Position numbers and translations under genes: made by a program
The notes under the pieces: model-generated
Databases searched by the model: none
What the model was told of the DNA's origin: nothing
What the model saw: the letters and a program-made list of their open reading frames with translations, nothing else
Assembly (NCBI RefSeq): GCF_013364275.1
Contig: NZ_CP054932.1
Location: 3,472,001-3,536,000, forward strand
Source of the DNA: Actinomadura sp. NAK00032
Lineage (GTDB): Bacteria; Actinomycetota; Actinomycetes; Streptosporangiales; Streptosporangiaceae
Direction: 5' to 3'
Length of the DNA stretch: 64,000 nucleotides
Part shown: positions 38,726 through 47,978 of the stretch, in pieces
How the letters are laid out: the number at the start of each line of letters is the position of its first letter
Position numbering within the stretch: the stretch's first letter is position 1

Positions 38726-40396
38726 TTGCCTTCGGCAGCCACTGGTAGATCACGTCCTACCAAGCATCTCTTCGTCACCGGCGGTGTCGCCTCCAGCCTC
38801 GGCAAGGGACTGACGGCGTCCAGCCTGGGGCGGCTTCTCACGCTTCGCGGCCTCCGGGTCACCATGCAGAAGCTCGACCCCTACCTCAACGTCGACCCCG
38901 GCACGATGAACCCGTTCCAGCACGGCGAGGTGTTCGTCACCGACGACGGGGCCGAGACCGACCTCGACATCGGGCACTACGAGCGGTTCCTCGACACCGA
39001 GCTGCACGGGTCCGCGAACGTCACCACCGGGCAGGTCTACTCCAACGTGATCGCCAAGGAGCGGCGCGGGGAGTACCTCGGCGACACCGTGCAGGTGATC
39101 CCGCACATCACCAACGAGATCAAGGACCGCATCCGCGGGATGGCGGACGACACCGAGGTCGACGTCGTCATCACCGAGGTGGGCGGGACGGTCGGCGACA
39201 TCGAGTCGCTGCCGTTCCTGGAGTCGGTCCGCCAGATCCGGCACGAGATCGGCCGCGAGAACTGCTTCTTCCTGCACGTGTCGCTGCTGCCCTACATCGG
39301 CCCTTCCGGGGAGCTGAAGACCAAGCCGACGCAGCACTCGGTCGCGGCGCTGCGCTCCATCGGCATCCAGCCCGACGCGATCGTGTGCCGGTCGGACCGG
39401 CCGATCACCGACGGGCTCAAGCACAAGATCAGCCTGATGTGCGACGTGGACCGCGAGGCCGTGGTGTCGGCCGTGGACGCGGCGTCGATCTACGACATCC
39501 CGAAGGTGCTGCACTCCGAGGGCCTGGACGCCTACGTGGTGCGGCGGCTCGACCTGCCGTTCCGCGACGTCGACTGGGGTGCCTGGGACGAGCTGCTGCG
39601 CCGCGTCCACAAGCCCGCCCGCGAGGTCACGATCGCGCTGGTCGGCAAGTACATCGACCTCCCCGACGCGTACCTGTCGGTGACGGAGGCGCTGCGGCAC
39701 GGCGGGTTCGGCAACGACGCCAAGGTCCGCATCCGCTGGGTGAAGAGCGACGACTGCGAGACCCCCGAGGGCGCCAAGCGGGAGCTGGACGGCGTCGACG
39801 GCGTGCTCATCCCCGGCGGGTTCGGGGTGCGCGGCATCGAGGGCAAGCTCGGCGCGGTGCGGCACGCCCGGGAGAACCGGATCCCGCTGCTCGGCATCTG
39901 CCTCGGCCTCCAGTGCATGGTCATCGAGGCGGCGCGCGACCTCGGCGGGCTCGCCGACGCGGGCAGCGCCGAGTTCGACGCCACCACCGCGCACCCGGTC
40001 GTCGCGACGATGTCCGACCAGCTCGACGTCGTCGCGGGGGAGCGCGACATGGGCGGGACGATGCGGCTCGGCCTGTACCCGGCCGACCTCGCCGAGGGCT
40101 CGGTCGTGCGGGAGCTGTACGGGGAGGCGAAGGTGTCCGAGCGGCACCGGCACCGCTACGAGGTCAACAACTCCTACCGCGACCGGCTGGAGGAGGCGGG
40201 GCTGCGGTTCTCCGGCCTGTCCCCGGACGGCCGCCTGGTGGAGTACGTGGAGCTGCCGCGCGAGCGGCACCCGTTCTTCGTCGGCACGCAGGCGCACCCG
40301 GAGTTCCGGTCCCGCCCGACGCGCCCGCACCCGCTGTTCACCGGGCTGGTCGCCGCCGCCCTGGACTACTGCGAGCAGCGCGCGGGCGACGCGTGA
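38726..40396 (+). CDS. pyrG: CTP synthase
   Basis: Makes CTP from UTP with glutamine and ATP. The 556-residue protein has the synthetase domain with [23 protein letters not shown] and [23 protein letters not shown], then a class-I glutaminase with the nucleophile Cys in GICLGLQ and the His/Glu in AHPEF. I chose the TTG at 38726, because homologues begin a few residues before TKHLFVTGG and a GGGAG site lies 8 nt upstream; an in-frame ATG at 38687 gives an unlikely extension. It overlaps the NUDIX gene by GTGA. Confidence 0.97.
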   Translation: MPSAATGRSRPTKHLFVTGGVASSLGKGLTASSLGRLLTLRGLRVTMQKLDPYLNVDPGTMNPFQHGEVFVTDDGAETDLDIGHYERFLDTELHGSANVTTGQVYSNVIAKERRGEYLGDTVQVIPHITNEIKDRIRGMADDTEVDVVITEVGGTVGDIESLPFLESVRQIRHEIGRENCFFLHVSLLPYIGPSGELKTKPTQHSVAALRSIGIQPDAIVCRSDRPITDGLKHKISLMCDVDREAVVSAVDAASIYDIPKVLHSEGLDAYVVRRLDLPFRDVDWGAWDELLRRVHKPAREVTIALVGKYIDLPDAYLSVTEALRHGGFGNDAKVRIRWVKSDDCETPEGAKRELDGVDGVLIPGGFGVRGIEGKLGAVRHARENRIPLLGICLGLQCMVIEAARDLGGLADAGSAEFDATTAHPVVATMSDQLDVVAGERDMGGTMRLGLYPADLAEGSVVRELYGEAKVSERHRHRYEVNNSYRDRLEEAGLRFSGLSPDGRLVEYVELPRERHPFFVGTQAHPEFRSRPTRPHPLFTGLVAAALDYCEQRAGDA

Positions 40397-41034
40397 GCGG
40401 CGGCCTCGGCGCCGGCGACGTCCGCGACCGGCCCGAGCGCTGGACCGTCGCCGGGTCGTCGGCGGCCTTCCGGGGGCCGGTGTTCGGCGTCCGGCAGGAC
40501 CGGGTGGAGATGCCGCGCGGCGACGGCACCGAGATCGTCCGGCGGGACGTGGTCGAGCACATCGGCGCCGTCGGCGTCATCGCGCTCGACGACCGCGACC
40601 GGGTGCTGCTGCTGCGGCAGTACCGGCACCCGGTGGGGATGCTGCTGTGGGAGGCGCCCGCCGGGCTGCGGGACGTCGACGGCGAGCCGCTGCGCGCGCT
40701 CGCCGAGCGGGAGCTGCTGGAGGAGGCCGGGTACCGCGCCGAGCGCTGGGACACCCTGGTCGACGTGTTCACCTCGCCCGGCATGGCCGACGAGCGGGTC
40801 CGGATCTTCCTGGCCCGCGGCCTGGCCGAGGTGCCCGCCGAGGAGATCGACTTCGAGCGGGTGCACGAGGAGGCCGACATGCCGGTCGTGTGGGTGCCGC
40901 TGGACGAGGCGGTCCGCAAGGTCCTGGCCGGCGACCTGCACAACATGGTCGCCTGCATGGGGGTGCTGGCGGTGCGCGCGGCGCGCGACGCCGGCTTCCG
41001 GGACCTGCGGCCCGCGGACGCGCCCGAGGGCTGA
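40393..41034 (+). CDS. NUDIX hydrolase, ADP-ribose pyrophosphatase type
   Basis: A 213-residue hydrolase that probably splits ADP-ribose or related nucleoside diphosphate sugars. The NUDIX box reads [17 protein letters not shown] near residues 88-110, preceded by [20 protein letters not shown], the usual context in ADP-ribose pyrophosphatases. The GTG start is coupled to pyrG. It lies between pyrG and xerD, an arrangement often seen in actinomycetes. Confidence 0.9.
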   Translation: MSGGLGAGDVRDRPERWTVAGSSAAFRGPVFGVRQDRVEMPRGDGTEIVRRDVVEHIGAVGVIALDDRDRVLLLRQYRHPVGMLLWEAPAGLRDVDGEPLRALAERELLEEAGYRAERWDTLVDVFTSPGMADERVRIFLARGLAEVPAEEIDFERVHEEADMPVVWVPLDEAVRKVLAGDLHNMVACMGVLAVRAARDAGFRDLRPADAPEG

Positions 41035-41207
41035 GCCGCGGCGGCCCGGGGCACCGGGCCGCGCAGGTCCCCCTCGGGCGGCCGGACGGGGCATGATGGG
41101 CGGGTCCCCGAAGTCCCCGGCCGGAACGAGGTGCCGCACTGTCCCCGAGCCCGTCCCCCCGGAGCGCCGCGCACGGCGCGGGCACGGCCTCCGCGCTCGA
41201 CTCGGCC

Positions 41208-42119
41208 GTGCGCACCTACCTGGGGCACCTGGCCGTCGAGCGCGGCCTCGCCGCCAACACGCTCAGCTCCTACCGCCGCGACCTGCGGCGCTACGCGCGG
41301 GTGCAGGACGCGCGCGGCCGCGCCGCCATCGGCGACATCACCGAGGAGGACGTCCGCGCGTTCCTGCTCGGGCTGCGGGAGGGCGACCCTGACCATCCGC
41401 CGCTGTCGGCGGGGTCGGCGGCGCGCGCGCTCGTCGCCGTGCGGGGCCTGCACCGGTTCGCGCTGCGGGAGGGCCTCGCGCCCCGCGACCCCGCGCACGA
41501 CGTCAAGCCGCCGACGCCGCCGCGCCGGCTGCCGAAGGCGATCTCGCTGCCGGAGGTGGAGCGGCTGCTCGCGGCGGCGGCCGGGCCGTCCGGCGAGCGC
41601 GGCGCGGCGCGCGGCCTGCGCGACCGGGCGCTGCTGGAGCTGCTGTACGGGTCGGGCGCGCGGATCTCCGAGGCCGTCGGCCTGGACGTCGACGACCTCG
41701 ACCTGCGGGACGGGATCGCCCGCGTCGCGGGCAAGGGCGGCAAGGCCAGGGTCGTGCCGATCGGCGACTACGCGCGCGAGGCCGTGGACGCCTACCTGGT
41801 GCGGGCGCGGCCCGAGCTGGCCGGGGCGGGGCGGGGCGGCCCGGCGCTGTTCCTCAACGCGCGCGGCGGGCGGCTGTCGCGCCAGGGCGCCTGGATGGTG
41901 CTGCGCGCCGCCGCCGACCGCGCGCAGCTGTCGCAGGTGTCGCCGCACACGCTGCGCCACTCGTTCGCCACGCACCTGCTGGACGGCGGCGCCGACGTCC
42001 GCGTCGTCCAGGAGCTGCTCGGGCACGCGTCGGTCACGACGACGCAGGTCTACACGCTGGTGACGGCGCAGCTGCTGCGGGAGGTCTACGCGACCTCGCA
42101 CCCCCGCGCGCGGAGCTGA
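41208..42119 (+). CDS. xerD: Tyrosine recombinase XerD
   Basis: Resolves chromosome dimers at dif with XerC and FtsK. It has a SAM-like N-terminal domain ([23 protein letters not shown]) and a catalytic domain with Arg in [15 protein letters not shown], Lys in [28 protein letters not shown] and the nucleophile Tyr in VYT. Starting at GTG 41208 gives 303 residues beginning within the first helix. The frame stays open upstream, and a CTG at 41139, 5 nt after a GAGGTG site, would add a normal-looking N-terminus. The true start may be that CTG. Confidence 0.92.
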   Translation: MRTYLGHLAVERGLAANTLSSYRRDLRRYARVQDARGRAAIGDITEEDVRAFLLGLREGDPDHPPLSAGSAARALVAVRGLHRFALREGLAPRDPAHDVKPPTPPRRLPKAISLPEVERLLAAAAGPSGERGAARGLRDRALLELLYGSGARISEAVGLDVDDLDLRDGIARVAGKGGKARVVPIGDYAREAVDAYLVRARPELAGAGRGGPALFLNARGGRLSRQGAWMVLRAAADRAQLSQVSPHTLRHSFATHLLDGGADVRVVQELLGHASVTTTQVYTLVTAQLLREVYATSHPRARS

Positions 42120-42264
42120 CCGGGGTGCGCAATCGGGCAGGAACGGGACGGACCGGTCGCGGCACAAATCGCGACGTTCGGCGCGCGTCGGCTTGTGACC
42201 CGGGATGGACGGCCCTAGAGTCCCGGTTCTGGATGGCATTTCCGGGCCGCCGGGGAGGGATCTG
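42120..42264. promoter_or_regulatory. xerD-parA gap with parA promoter
   Basis: A small hairpin GTCGCG-gcacaaat-CGCGAC (42156-42175) lies after xerD. TAGAGT (42216-42221) is a likely -10 for parA, giving a ~36-nt leader that includes the GGAGGGA ribosome site before GTG 42265. Confidence 0.45.
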
Positions 42265-43176
42265 GTGACCAGCACAGACGGTGCGGAGGGAGTCCTTTCC
42301 TCCGCCACCATAGAGACCGATCCGAGCCGGGCCCTCGGGCCCACTCAGCGACCCGTGCCGGTGTTCCCGGAACCGGAACCCCTGGCCGAGCCGGGGCCGG
42401 CGCGGATCGTGGCCGTCTGCAACCAGAAGGGCGGCGTCGGCAAGACCACCACGACGATCAACCTGGGCGCGGCGCTCGCCGAGTACGGCCGCCGGGTCCT
42501 GCTCGTCGACTTCGACCCGCAGGGCGCCCTGTCGGTCGGCCTCGGCAAGGGCGACCCGCGCCAGCTCGACGTGACGATCCACAACCTGCTGCTCGAGCAC
42601 GACACCGAGTGGGAGGACGTCGTCATCGAGACCGGCGTCGACGGGATGGACCTGCTGCCGAGCAACATCGACCTGTCCGGCGCGGAGGTCCAGCTCGTCC
42701 ACGAGGTCGGGCGCGAGTACATCCTCCAGGGCGCGCTGAAGTCGGCGGTCCCGCACTACGACTACATCCTCATCGACTGCCAGCCGTCGCTCGGCCTGCT
42801 CACGGTCAACGCGCTGGCCGCCAGCGAGGGCGTGCTGATCCCGCTGGAGTGCGAGTACTTCGCGATGCGCGGCGTCGCGCTGCTGATGGAGACGATCGAC
42901 AAGGTCCAGGGCCGGATCAACCCGGAGCTGGTCATCGACGGCGTCCTCGGCACGATGTACGACTCGCGGACGCTGCACACCCGCGAGGTCCTCGGCCGCA
43001 TCGTCGAGGCGTTCGGCGACAAGGTTTTCCACACCGTCATCAACCGGACGGTGCGCTTCCCGGACGCGACCGTCGCCGGGGAGCCGATCACGTTCTTCGA
43101 CCCCAGCTCGATGGGAGCGAACGCCTACCGGAGCCTCGCGCGCGAGGTCCTCGTGCGGTGGGCCGAGGCCGAGTGA
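42265..43176 (+). CDS. ParA-family ATPase linked to scpAB
   Basis: A 303-residue Walker ATPase of the Soj/ParA class, with the deviant Walker A KGGVGKTTTTINLG, VDFDPQGALS, and IDCQPSLGLLTVNAL. A ~50-residue variable N-terminus precedes it. This copy sits in the xerD-parA-scpA-scpB locus, distinct from the parAB genes near oriC, and is presumed to act in chromosome segregation with condensin. No parB follows. GTG 42265 was chosen for its ribosome site rather than the upstream ATG at 42205. Confidence 0.92.
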   Translation: MTSTDGAEGVLSSATIETDPSRALGPTQRPVPVFPEPEPLAEPGPARIVAVCNQKGGVGKTTTTINLGAALAEYGRRVLLVDFDPQGALSVGLGKGDPRQLDVTIHNLLLEHDTEWEDVVIETGVDGMDLLPSNIDLSGAEVQLVHEVGREYILQGALKSAVPHYDYILIDCQPSLGLLTVNALAASEGVLIPLECEYFAMRGVALLMETIDKVQGRINPELVIDGVLGTMYDSRTLHTREVLGRIVEAFGDKVFHTVINRTVRFPDATVAGEPITFFDPSSMGANAYRSLAREVLVRWAEAE

Positions 43177-43217
43177 CCCGGCCCGGCGTTCCCCGATCCC
43201 CCTGACGGAGCGCGCAC

Positions 43218-43853
43218 ATGGGACACCCCCCGCCCATCCCGTACGGCCCGCCGCCCGGCGCGCCCCCGCCCACCGCGCCCCGCCGCGGGCCGGGGCCGCT
43301 GGTCTTCGTGCTGATCGCCGCGGCCGTCGCGGTGCTGCTGCTGATCACCGGTGCCGTCGCCTACGTGATCGTCACCGGCGACGACGGCGACTCCGGGCCG
43401 GCCGCCTCCGGGCCGGTCGACCTCCGCGAGCCGCTGACGTTCTCGCTGGTCGACGAGGTGTCGCAGCCGCCGTGCAAGGCCGGTGCCCGCACCGTCGCCG
43501 GCGACACGTCCTGCTACACCTTCGGCGGCGACGAGCTGACCGTGCGGCGGCTGGAGGCGGTGAAGGCGGTGGCGCCCGACCCCGCGCGCGGCGCGCCGGG
43601 CTGGACCGTCCAGCTGACGCTCAACGACGCGGACCGGCCCGGCTTCGCCGCCCTGACCGGCAAGGCCGCGCAGGGGTACGCGAGCCGGGCGCCGAGCGGC
43701 CGGATGGGCATGCTCATCGGCGAGACGCTGATCTCCCCGCCCGCGCAGGTGATGCAGGCCATCACCGGCGGGCAGGTGCAGATCACCGGCCCGGCGGGCA
43801 CGTTCACCCGCTCCTACACCGAGGGCCTCGTCCGCCGGATGACCGGGCGGTAG
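43218..43853 (+). CDS. Single-pass membrane protein with SecDF-P1-head-like domain
   Basis: A 211-residue protein: Pro-rich cytoplasmic N-terminus, one transmembrane helix (about 29-55), and an extracellular domain with two cysteines (PPCKAG..SCYTFGG). The VQLTLNDADRPGFAALTGKAA and MGMLIGETLISPPAQVMQAITGGQVQITG parts resemble the P1 head region of SecD. It may help protein export or bind a wall component; no SecD channel is attached. It sits between parA and scpA. Confidence 0.7.
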   Translation: MGHPPPIPYGPPPGAPPPTAPRRGPGPLVFVLIAAAVAVLLLITGAVAYVIVTGDDGDSGPAASGPVDLREPLTFSLVDEVSQPPCKAGARTVAGDTSCYTFGGDELTVRRLEAVKAVAPDPARGAPGWTVQLTLNDADRPGFAALTGKAAQGYASRAPSGRMGMLIGETLISPPAQVMQAITGGQVQITGPAGTFTRSYTEGLVRRMTGR

Positions 43854-43932
43854 CGCCGGGCGGTAGCGCCCCGTCACCGCCCGTGGCCGCCGATGGTGCG
43901 AGCCGCGCGGCGGGCATGGGACGATGTGGCCG

Positions 43933-44844
43933 GTGAGCACAGCGCGGGAGAAGTCCTCCGCTACCGTGAGCGACGTGGCGGACACGTCGCCCGAGCCGGG
44001 GCGGGAGGAGGACGGGGAGCAGCAGGGCTTCCGCGTCCACCTGGACAACTTCGAGGGCCCGTTCGACCTGCTGCTCGGCCTGATCTCCAAGCACAAGCTC
44101 GACATCACCGAGGTGTCCCTGCACAAGGTCACCGACGACTTCATCGCGCACATCCGGTCCTACGGCCGCGAGTGGGACCTGGACCAGGCCAGCCACTTCC
44201 TGCTGGTCGCCGCGACCCTGCTCGACCTGAAGGCCGCCCGGCTGCTGCCGTCCGGCGAGGTCGACGACGAGGAGGACCTGGCGCTGCTGGAGGCCCGCGA
44301 CCTGCTGTTCGCGCGGCTGCTGCAGTACCGCGCCTACAAGGAGGTCGCGAAGGTGCTCGCCGCGCGGATGGCCGAGGCGGCCCGGCGCTTCCCGCGCCTG
44401 GTGCCGATGGAGCCGCGGTTCGCGAACCTGCTGCCGGAGGTGCTGCTCGGCCTCGGCCCGGAGGAGTTCGCGCGGCTCGCCGGCAAGGCCCTGGCCCCGA
44501 AGGCGCCGCCCGCGGTGTCGGTCGAGCACATGTACCAGCCGAAGGCCAGCGTGAAGGAGCAGGCCGCGATCGTCGTGGCGCTGCTGCGCCGACTGCGCCG
44601 CACGACGTTCCGCGTCCTGGCCGCCGACGCGGAGGGCACCTACGAGGTCGTCGCGCGGTTCCTGGCGCTGCTGGAGCTGTACCGGGAGCAGGCCGTCCTG
44701 TTCGAGCAGGACCAGCCCCTCGGCGAGCTGCACGTGATCTGGACGGGCGCCGACGACGGCGACGTCGAGGTGGGCGACGACTACGAGGGCGCCCCGAAGA
44801 AGGACGCCGCGCGAGAAGAGGAAGACGGGCGAGACGATGAGTGA
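43933..44844 (+). CDS. scpA: Segregation and condensation protein A
   Basis: The kleisin of the SMC-ScpAB condensin. The protein has ~303 residues with the N-terminal FRVHLDNFEGPFDLLLGLISKHKLDITEVSL motif and the C-terminal winged helix (VVARFLALLELYREQAVLFEQ) that binds SMC. I chose GTG 43933, 7 nt after GACGAT and so possibly leaderless; ATG 43924 and GTG 43966 are alternatives. It overlaps scpB by 8 bp. Confidence 0.95.
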   Translation: MSTAREKSSATVSDVADTSPEPGREEDGEQQGFRVHLDNFEGPFDLLLGLISKHKLDITEVSLHKVTDDFIAHIRSYGREWDLDQASHFLLVAATLLDLKAARLLPSGEVDDEEDLALLEARDLLFARLLQYRAYKEVAKVLAARMAEAARRFPRLVPMEPRFANLLPEVLLGLGPEEFARLAGKALAPKAPPAVSVEHMYQPKASVKEQAAIVVALLRRLRRTTFRVLAADAEGTYEVVARFLALLELYREQAVLFEQDQPLGELHVIWTGADDGDVEVGDDYEGAPKKDAAREEEDGRDDE

Positions 44845-45406
44845 GGACCCCGGCGCGCAGGCGCCGGAGCCGGGGCTGCGCGCCTCGATCGAGGCGATCC
44901 TGCTGGTGGTGGACGAGCCGGTCACCGAGATGACGCTGGCGCAGCTGCTGGAGCGCCCCCGCGGCGAGGTCGCGGGGACGCTGCGCGAGCTGGCCGCGGA
45001 ATACACCGGGCAGGGCCGCGGGTTCGATCTCAGGGAGGTCGCCGGCGGATGGCGGTTCTACACCCGGGACGTGTGCGCCCCGGTCGTGGAGCGGTTCGTC
45101 ACCGACGGTCAGCAGGCGCGGCTGACGCAGGCCGCGCTGGAGACGCTCGCCGTCGTCGCCTACCGGCAGCCGGTGAGCCGCGCCCGCGTGTCGGCGATCC
45201 GCGGCGTCAACAGCGACGGCGTCATGCGGACGCTGACGCTGCGCGGCCTGATCGAGGACGCCGGGCAGGACCCGGAGTCACAGGCCCACCTGTACCGCAC
45301 GACCGGGTACTTCCTGGAGCGGCTCGGGCTCCGCGACCTCGACGAGCTTCCGGAGCTCGCCCCCTACCTGCCGGACGACCTGCCCGACGACATAGTGGAC
45401 GATTGA
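44837..45406 (+). CDS. scpB: Segregation and condensation protein B
   Basis: A 189-residue partner of ScpA with two winged helices. Signature stretches are ASIEAILLVVDEPV, GWRFYTR, LTQAALETLAVVAYRQPVSRARVSAIRGVNSDGVMRTL and TTGYFLERLGLRDL. It overlaps scpA at its start and runs into rluB after 8 bp, so it belongs to the same operon. Confidence 0.96.
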   Translation: MSEDPGAQAPEPGLRASIEAILLVVDEPVTEMTLAQLLERPRGEVAGTLRELAAEYTGQGRGFDLREVAGGWRFYTRDVCAPVVERFVTDGQQARLTQAALETLAVVAYRQPVSRARVSAIRGVNSDGVMRTLTLRGLIEDAGQDPESQAHLYRTTGYFLERLGLRDLDELPELAPYLPDDLPDDIVDD

Positions 45407-45414
45407 GGATTTCC

Positions 45415-46146
45415 GTGACCGAGAACGAGGGCGTGCGGCTGCAGAAGGTCCTGGCCGAGGCCGGGGTCGGCAGCCGCCGCCACTGCGAGGAGCTGATCGG
45501 CGAGGGCCGCGTCACCGTCGACGGGAAGAAGGTGTTCCGGTTCGGCGAGCGCGTCGACCCGCGGACCGCCGTCATCCACGTGGACGGCAAGCGCGTCGAG
45601 ACCCGCGCCGAGATGCGGTACTACGCGATCAACAAGCCGCGCGGCATCGTGTCCACGATGTCGGACGAGCGGGGCCGCAAGTCCCTCGCCGACTACGTGG
45701 AGGTCCCCGAGCGGCTGTTCCACGTCGGCCGGCTCGACACCGACACCGAGGGCCTGATCCTGCTCACCAACGACGGGGAGCTGGCGCACCGGCTCATGCA
45801 CCCGTCCTTCGGCGTCGACAAGACCTACCTGGCGGAGATCCACGGCCCGATCCCGCGCGACCTCGGCAAGCGGCTGAAGGCCGGGGTGACGCTGGAGGAC
45901 GGGCCCGCCAAGGCCGACCGGTTCCGGATCTTCGACCAGGTCGGACGGCGCGTCCTGGTGGAGATCACGCTGCACGAGGGGCGCAAGCACATCGTCCGGC
46001 GGCTGCTGAAGGAGGTCGGGTTCCCGGTCCAGCAGCTCGCCCGCATAGAGTTCGGGCCGATCAAGCTGGGCTCGCTGAAGCCGGGCGGGATGCGCGCGCT
46101 CAGCGTGCGGGAGGTCGGCGAGCTCTACAAGGCCGTCGGGCTGTAG
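45415..46146 (+). CDS. rluB: 23S rRNA pseudouridine synthase, RsuA/RluB family
   Basis: A 243-residue enzyme: an N-terminal S4 RNA-binding domain (RLQKVLAEAGVGSRRHCEELIGEGRVTVDG), then the catalytic domain with the Asp in HVGRLDTDTEGLILLTNDG and KTYLAEI. The GTG at 45415 was chosen because GAGGA lies 5 nt upstream, overlapping the scpB stop. The position after scpAB is the usual one in Gram-positive bacteria. Confidence 0.93.
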   Translation: MTENEGVRLQKVLAEAGVGSRRHCEELIGEGRVTVDGKKVFRFGERVDPRTAVIHVDGKRVETRAEMRYYAINKPRGIVSTMSDERGRKSLADYVEVPERLFHVGRLDTDTEGLILLTNDGELAHRLMHPSFGVDKTYLAEIHGPIPRDLGKRLKAGVTLEDGPAKADRFRIFDQVGRRVLVEITLHEGRKHIVRRLLKEVGFPVQQLARIEFGPIKLGSLKPGGMRALSVREVGELYKAVGL

Positions 46147-46168
46147 GACACGGAAGGGGAGGACGACT

Positions 46169-46531
46169 GTGGCGGTACGCGCGGTCCGCGGGGCTACGCA
46201 GATCGACGCCGACGACCGGGACCAGCTCCTGGAGGCGACGGCGGAGCTGGTCGCGGAGGTGATGGCCCGCAACGGGCTGAGCACCGACGACGTGATCAGC
46301 GTCATCTTCACGGTGACGCCGGACCTGACGGCGGAGTTCCCGGCGCTCGCCGCCCGCAAGCTCGGCTTCCACGAGGTGCCGCTGCTGTGCGCGACCGAGA
46401 TCGGCGTGCCCGGCGCGCTGCCCCGGGTGATCCGGCTGATGGCGCACATCGAGACCGACCGCCCCCGCTCGGACGTCCAGCACGTCTACCTGCGCGGTGC
46501 GACGGCGCTCCGGCTCGACATCGCGCAGTAG
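46169..46531 (+). CDS. aroH: Chorismate mutase, AroH type
   Basis: A 120-residue enzyme that converts chorismate to prephenate for Phe and Tyr synthesis. AroH-fold text: VRAVRGATQIDADDRDQLLEATAELV, ISVIFTVTPDLTAEFPALAAR, and the C-terminal HVYLRGATALRLDI with the conserved Tyr/Arg. The GTG start has a GGAAGGGGAGGA site. The next gene is tyrA, so the pair covers two successive steps to tyrosine. Confidence 0.94.
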   Translation: MAVRAVRGATQIDADDRDQLLEATAELVAEVMARNGLSTDDVISVIFTVTPDLTAEFPALAARKLGFHEVPLLCATEIGVPGALPRVIRLMAHIETDRPRSDVQHVYLRGATALRLDIAQ

Positions 46532-46557
46532 CGCGGGAGGCAGTGTGCGGGGCGCAG

Positions 46558-46563
46558 TAGGGT
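46558..46563 (+). promoter_or_regulatory. -10-like TAGGGT, leaderless promoter of tyrA
   Basis: TAGGGT ends 6 nt before the GTG at 46570. It lets tyrA be transcribed apart from aroH. Confidence 0.5.
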
Positions 46564-46569
46564 TTCGGC

Positions 46570-47661
46570 GTGAGTGAGGACGTGGTGGCCCGGCGCATCG
46601 TCGTCGTCGGGACGGGCCTGATCGGGACGTCGATCGCCCTGGCGATGCGCGAGCGCGGCGCCGAGGTGCTGCTGACCGACCGGGACGCGGCGGCGCTGTC
46701 GCTGGCGGTGGAACTGGGCGCCGGTGAGGCGCTGCCGGACGGGGCGCACGACGGGCCCGCCGACCTGGCGGTGCTGGCGGTGCCGCCGGCCGCGGTGGTG
46801 GTGACGCTGCTGGACGCGCAGAAGCGCGGCCTCGCGACCGCCTACACCGATGTGGCGAGCGTGAAGGCGCTGCCGCTGGCGCAGGCGGCCGAGCTGGGCT
46901 GCGACCTGACGACGTTCGTGGCGGGGCACCCCCTCGCCGGGAGCGAGCGGTCCGGGCCGAGCGCGGCGCGCGCCGACCTGTTCCTCGGCCGCCCGTGGGC
47001 GCTGTGCGCGCCCCCGGAGGCGACGCCGGAGACCGTCGCGGCCGTCACGGGCCTGGCGAAGGCGTGCGGGGCGATGCCGGTGCGGGTGGACGCCGCCGAG
47101 CACGACCGCGCCGTGGCGCTCGTCTCGCACGGCCCGCACGTGGTGTCGGCGGCGGTCGCGGCCCGGCTGACCGGCGCCGACGACGTCGCGCTGGGCCTGG
47201 CCGGCCAGGGCGTCCGGGACGTCACCCGGATCGCGGCGAGCGACCCGCGGCTGTGGATCGGCATCCTGTCGGCGAACTCCCAGCCCGTCGCGGACGTGCT
47301 GGAGGCCGTCGCGACCGATCTCGCGGTGGCCGCGTCGCTGCTGCGCGACGGCAGCGAGGAGGCCGCCGCCCACGTGGCGGACCTGCTGCTGCGCGGCAAC
47401 GCCGGCCGCGCTCGCATCCCCGGCAAGCACGGCGGCGACCAGCCCGCCTACGCGACCGTCCAGGTCGTCATCCCCGACCGCCCCGGCGAACTGGCGATGA
47501 TCTTCCAGGCGGCGGGCATCGCGGGCGTCAACATCGAGGACGTGACGATAGAGCACTCCCCGGGCCGCCCCCTCGGCGTCCTGGAACTGGCGGTAGTCCC
47601 GGAGGCCGCCGACCGCCTCGCCTCCGAACTCCGCGCGCGGGGCTGGTCGGTGCCGGGCTAA
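46570..47661 (+). CDS. tyrA: Prephenate dehydrogenase with ACT domain
   Basis: A 363-residue enzyme that oxidatively decarboxylates prephenate to 4-hydroxyphenylpyruvate. The N-terminal Rossmann domain has VVGTGLIGTSIALA. The catalytic region includes GHPLAGSERSGP and VSHGPHVVSAA. A C-terminal ACT domain (YATVQVVIPDRPGELAMIFQAAGIAGVNIEDVTIEHSP) suggests feedback control by tyrosine or another amino acid. Confidence 0.94.
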   Translation: MSEDVVARRIVVVGTGLIGTSIALAMRERGAEVLLTDRDAAALSLAVELGAGEALPDGAHDGPADLAVLAVPPAAVVVTLLDAQKRGLATAYTDVASVKALPLAQAAELGCDLTTFVAGHPLAGSERSGPSAARADLFLGRPWALCAPPEATPETVAAVTGLAKACGAMPVRVDAAEHDRAVALVSHGPHVVSAAVAARLTGADDVALGLAGQGVRDVTRIAASDPRLWIGILSANSQPVADVLEAVATDLAVAASLLRDGSEEAAAHVADLLLRGNAGRARIPGKHGGDQPAYATVQVVIPDRPGELAMIFQAAGIAGVNIEDVTIEHSPGRPLGVLELAVVPEAADRLASELRARGWSVPG

Positions 47662-47662
47662 C

Positions 47663-47743
47663 CGACGCCCGCAACGGAGCGCCAGCGGAGTGGAGGGCGG
47701 CGGTTAGCCCCCTTTTCGGGGGTCTGGGGGTTGTCCCCCAGAG
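47663..47743. repeat. Direct repeat copy 1 (81 bp) with hairpins, after tyrA
   Basis: Begins CGACGCCCGCAACGGAGCG right after tyrA and ends with two stem-loops: CCCCC-ttttc-GGGGG and TCTGGGGG-ttgt-CCCCCAGA (47723-47742). Copy 2 starts 91 bp later and differs by a few bases. The hairpins probably act as the tyrA terminator. Confidence 0.85.
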
Positions 47744-47753
47744 GTGATTCGTC

Positions 47754-47833
47754 CGACGCCCGCAACGGAGCGCCAGCGGAGTGGAGGGCGGCGGTTAGCC
47801 CTCTTTCGGGGGTCTGGGGGTTGTCCCCCAGAG
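47754..47833. repeat. Direct repeat copy 2 (80 bp) with hairpins, before cmk
   Basis: Almost identical to copy 1, separated from it by GTGATTCGTC. It contains TCTGGGGG-ttgt-CCCCCAGA at 47813-47832. The unit has the look of a mobile or frequently copied intergenic terminator element. Confidence 0.85.
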
Positions 47834-47978
47834 TGACGCGCCTGCTTCTGGGGACCGGTAGCCTGGTTCGTCGGGGGATTTGCGGGGGCTCTGCGCCGTG
47901 CGGCGGTGGGGTCGTGCCCGTTCTCGTCCGCCGGCCAGGGGCCGGCGGGTGCTCCGACGACGAAGAGAGGGAGCGATC
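47834..47978. promoter_or_regulatory. cmk upstream region
   Basis: The final part of the ~317-bp gap between tyrA and cmk. It holds TAGCCT (near 47859), a possible -10, and the AGAGAGGGAG ribosome site before GTG 47979. No gene is seen. Confidence 0.35.
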
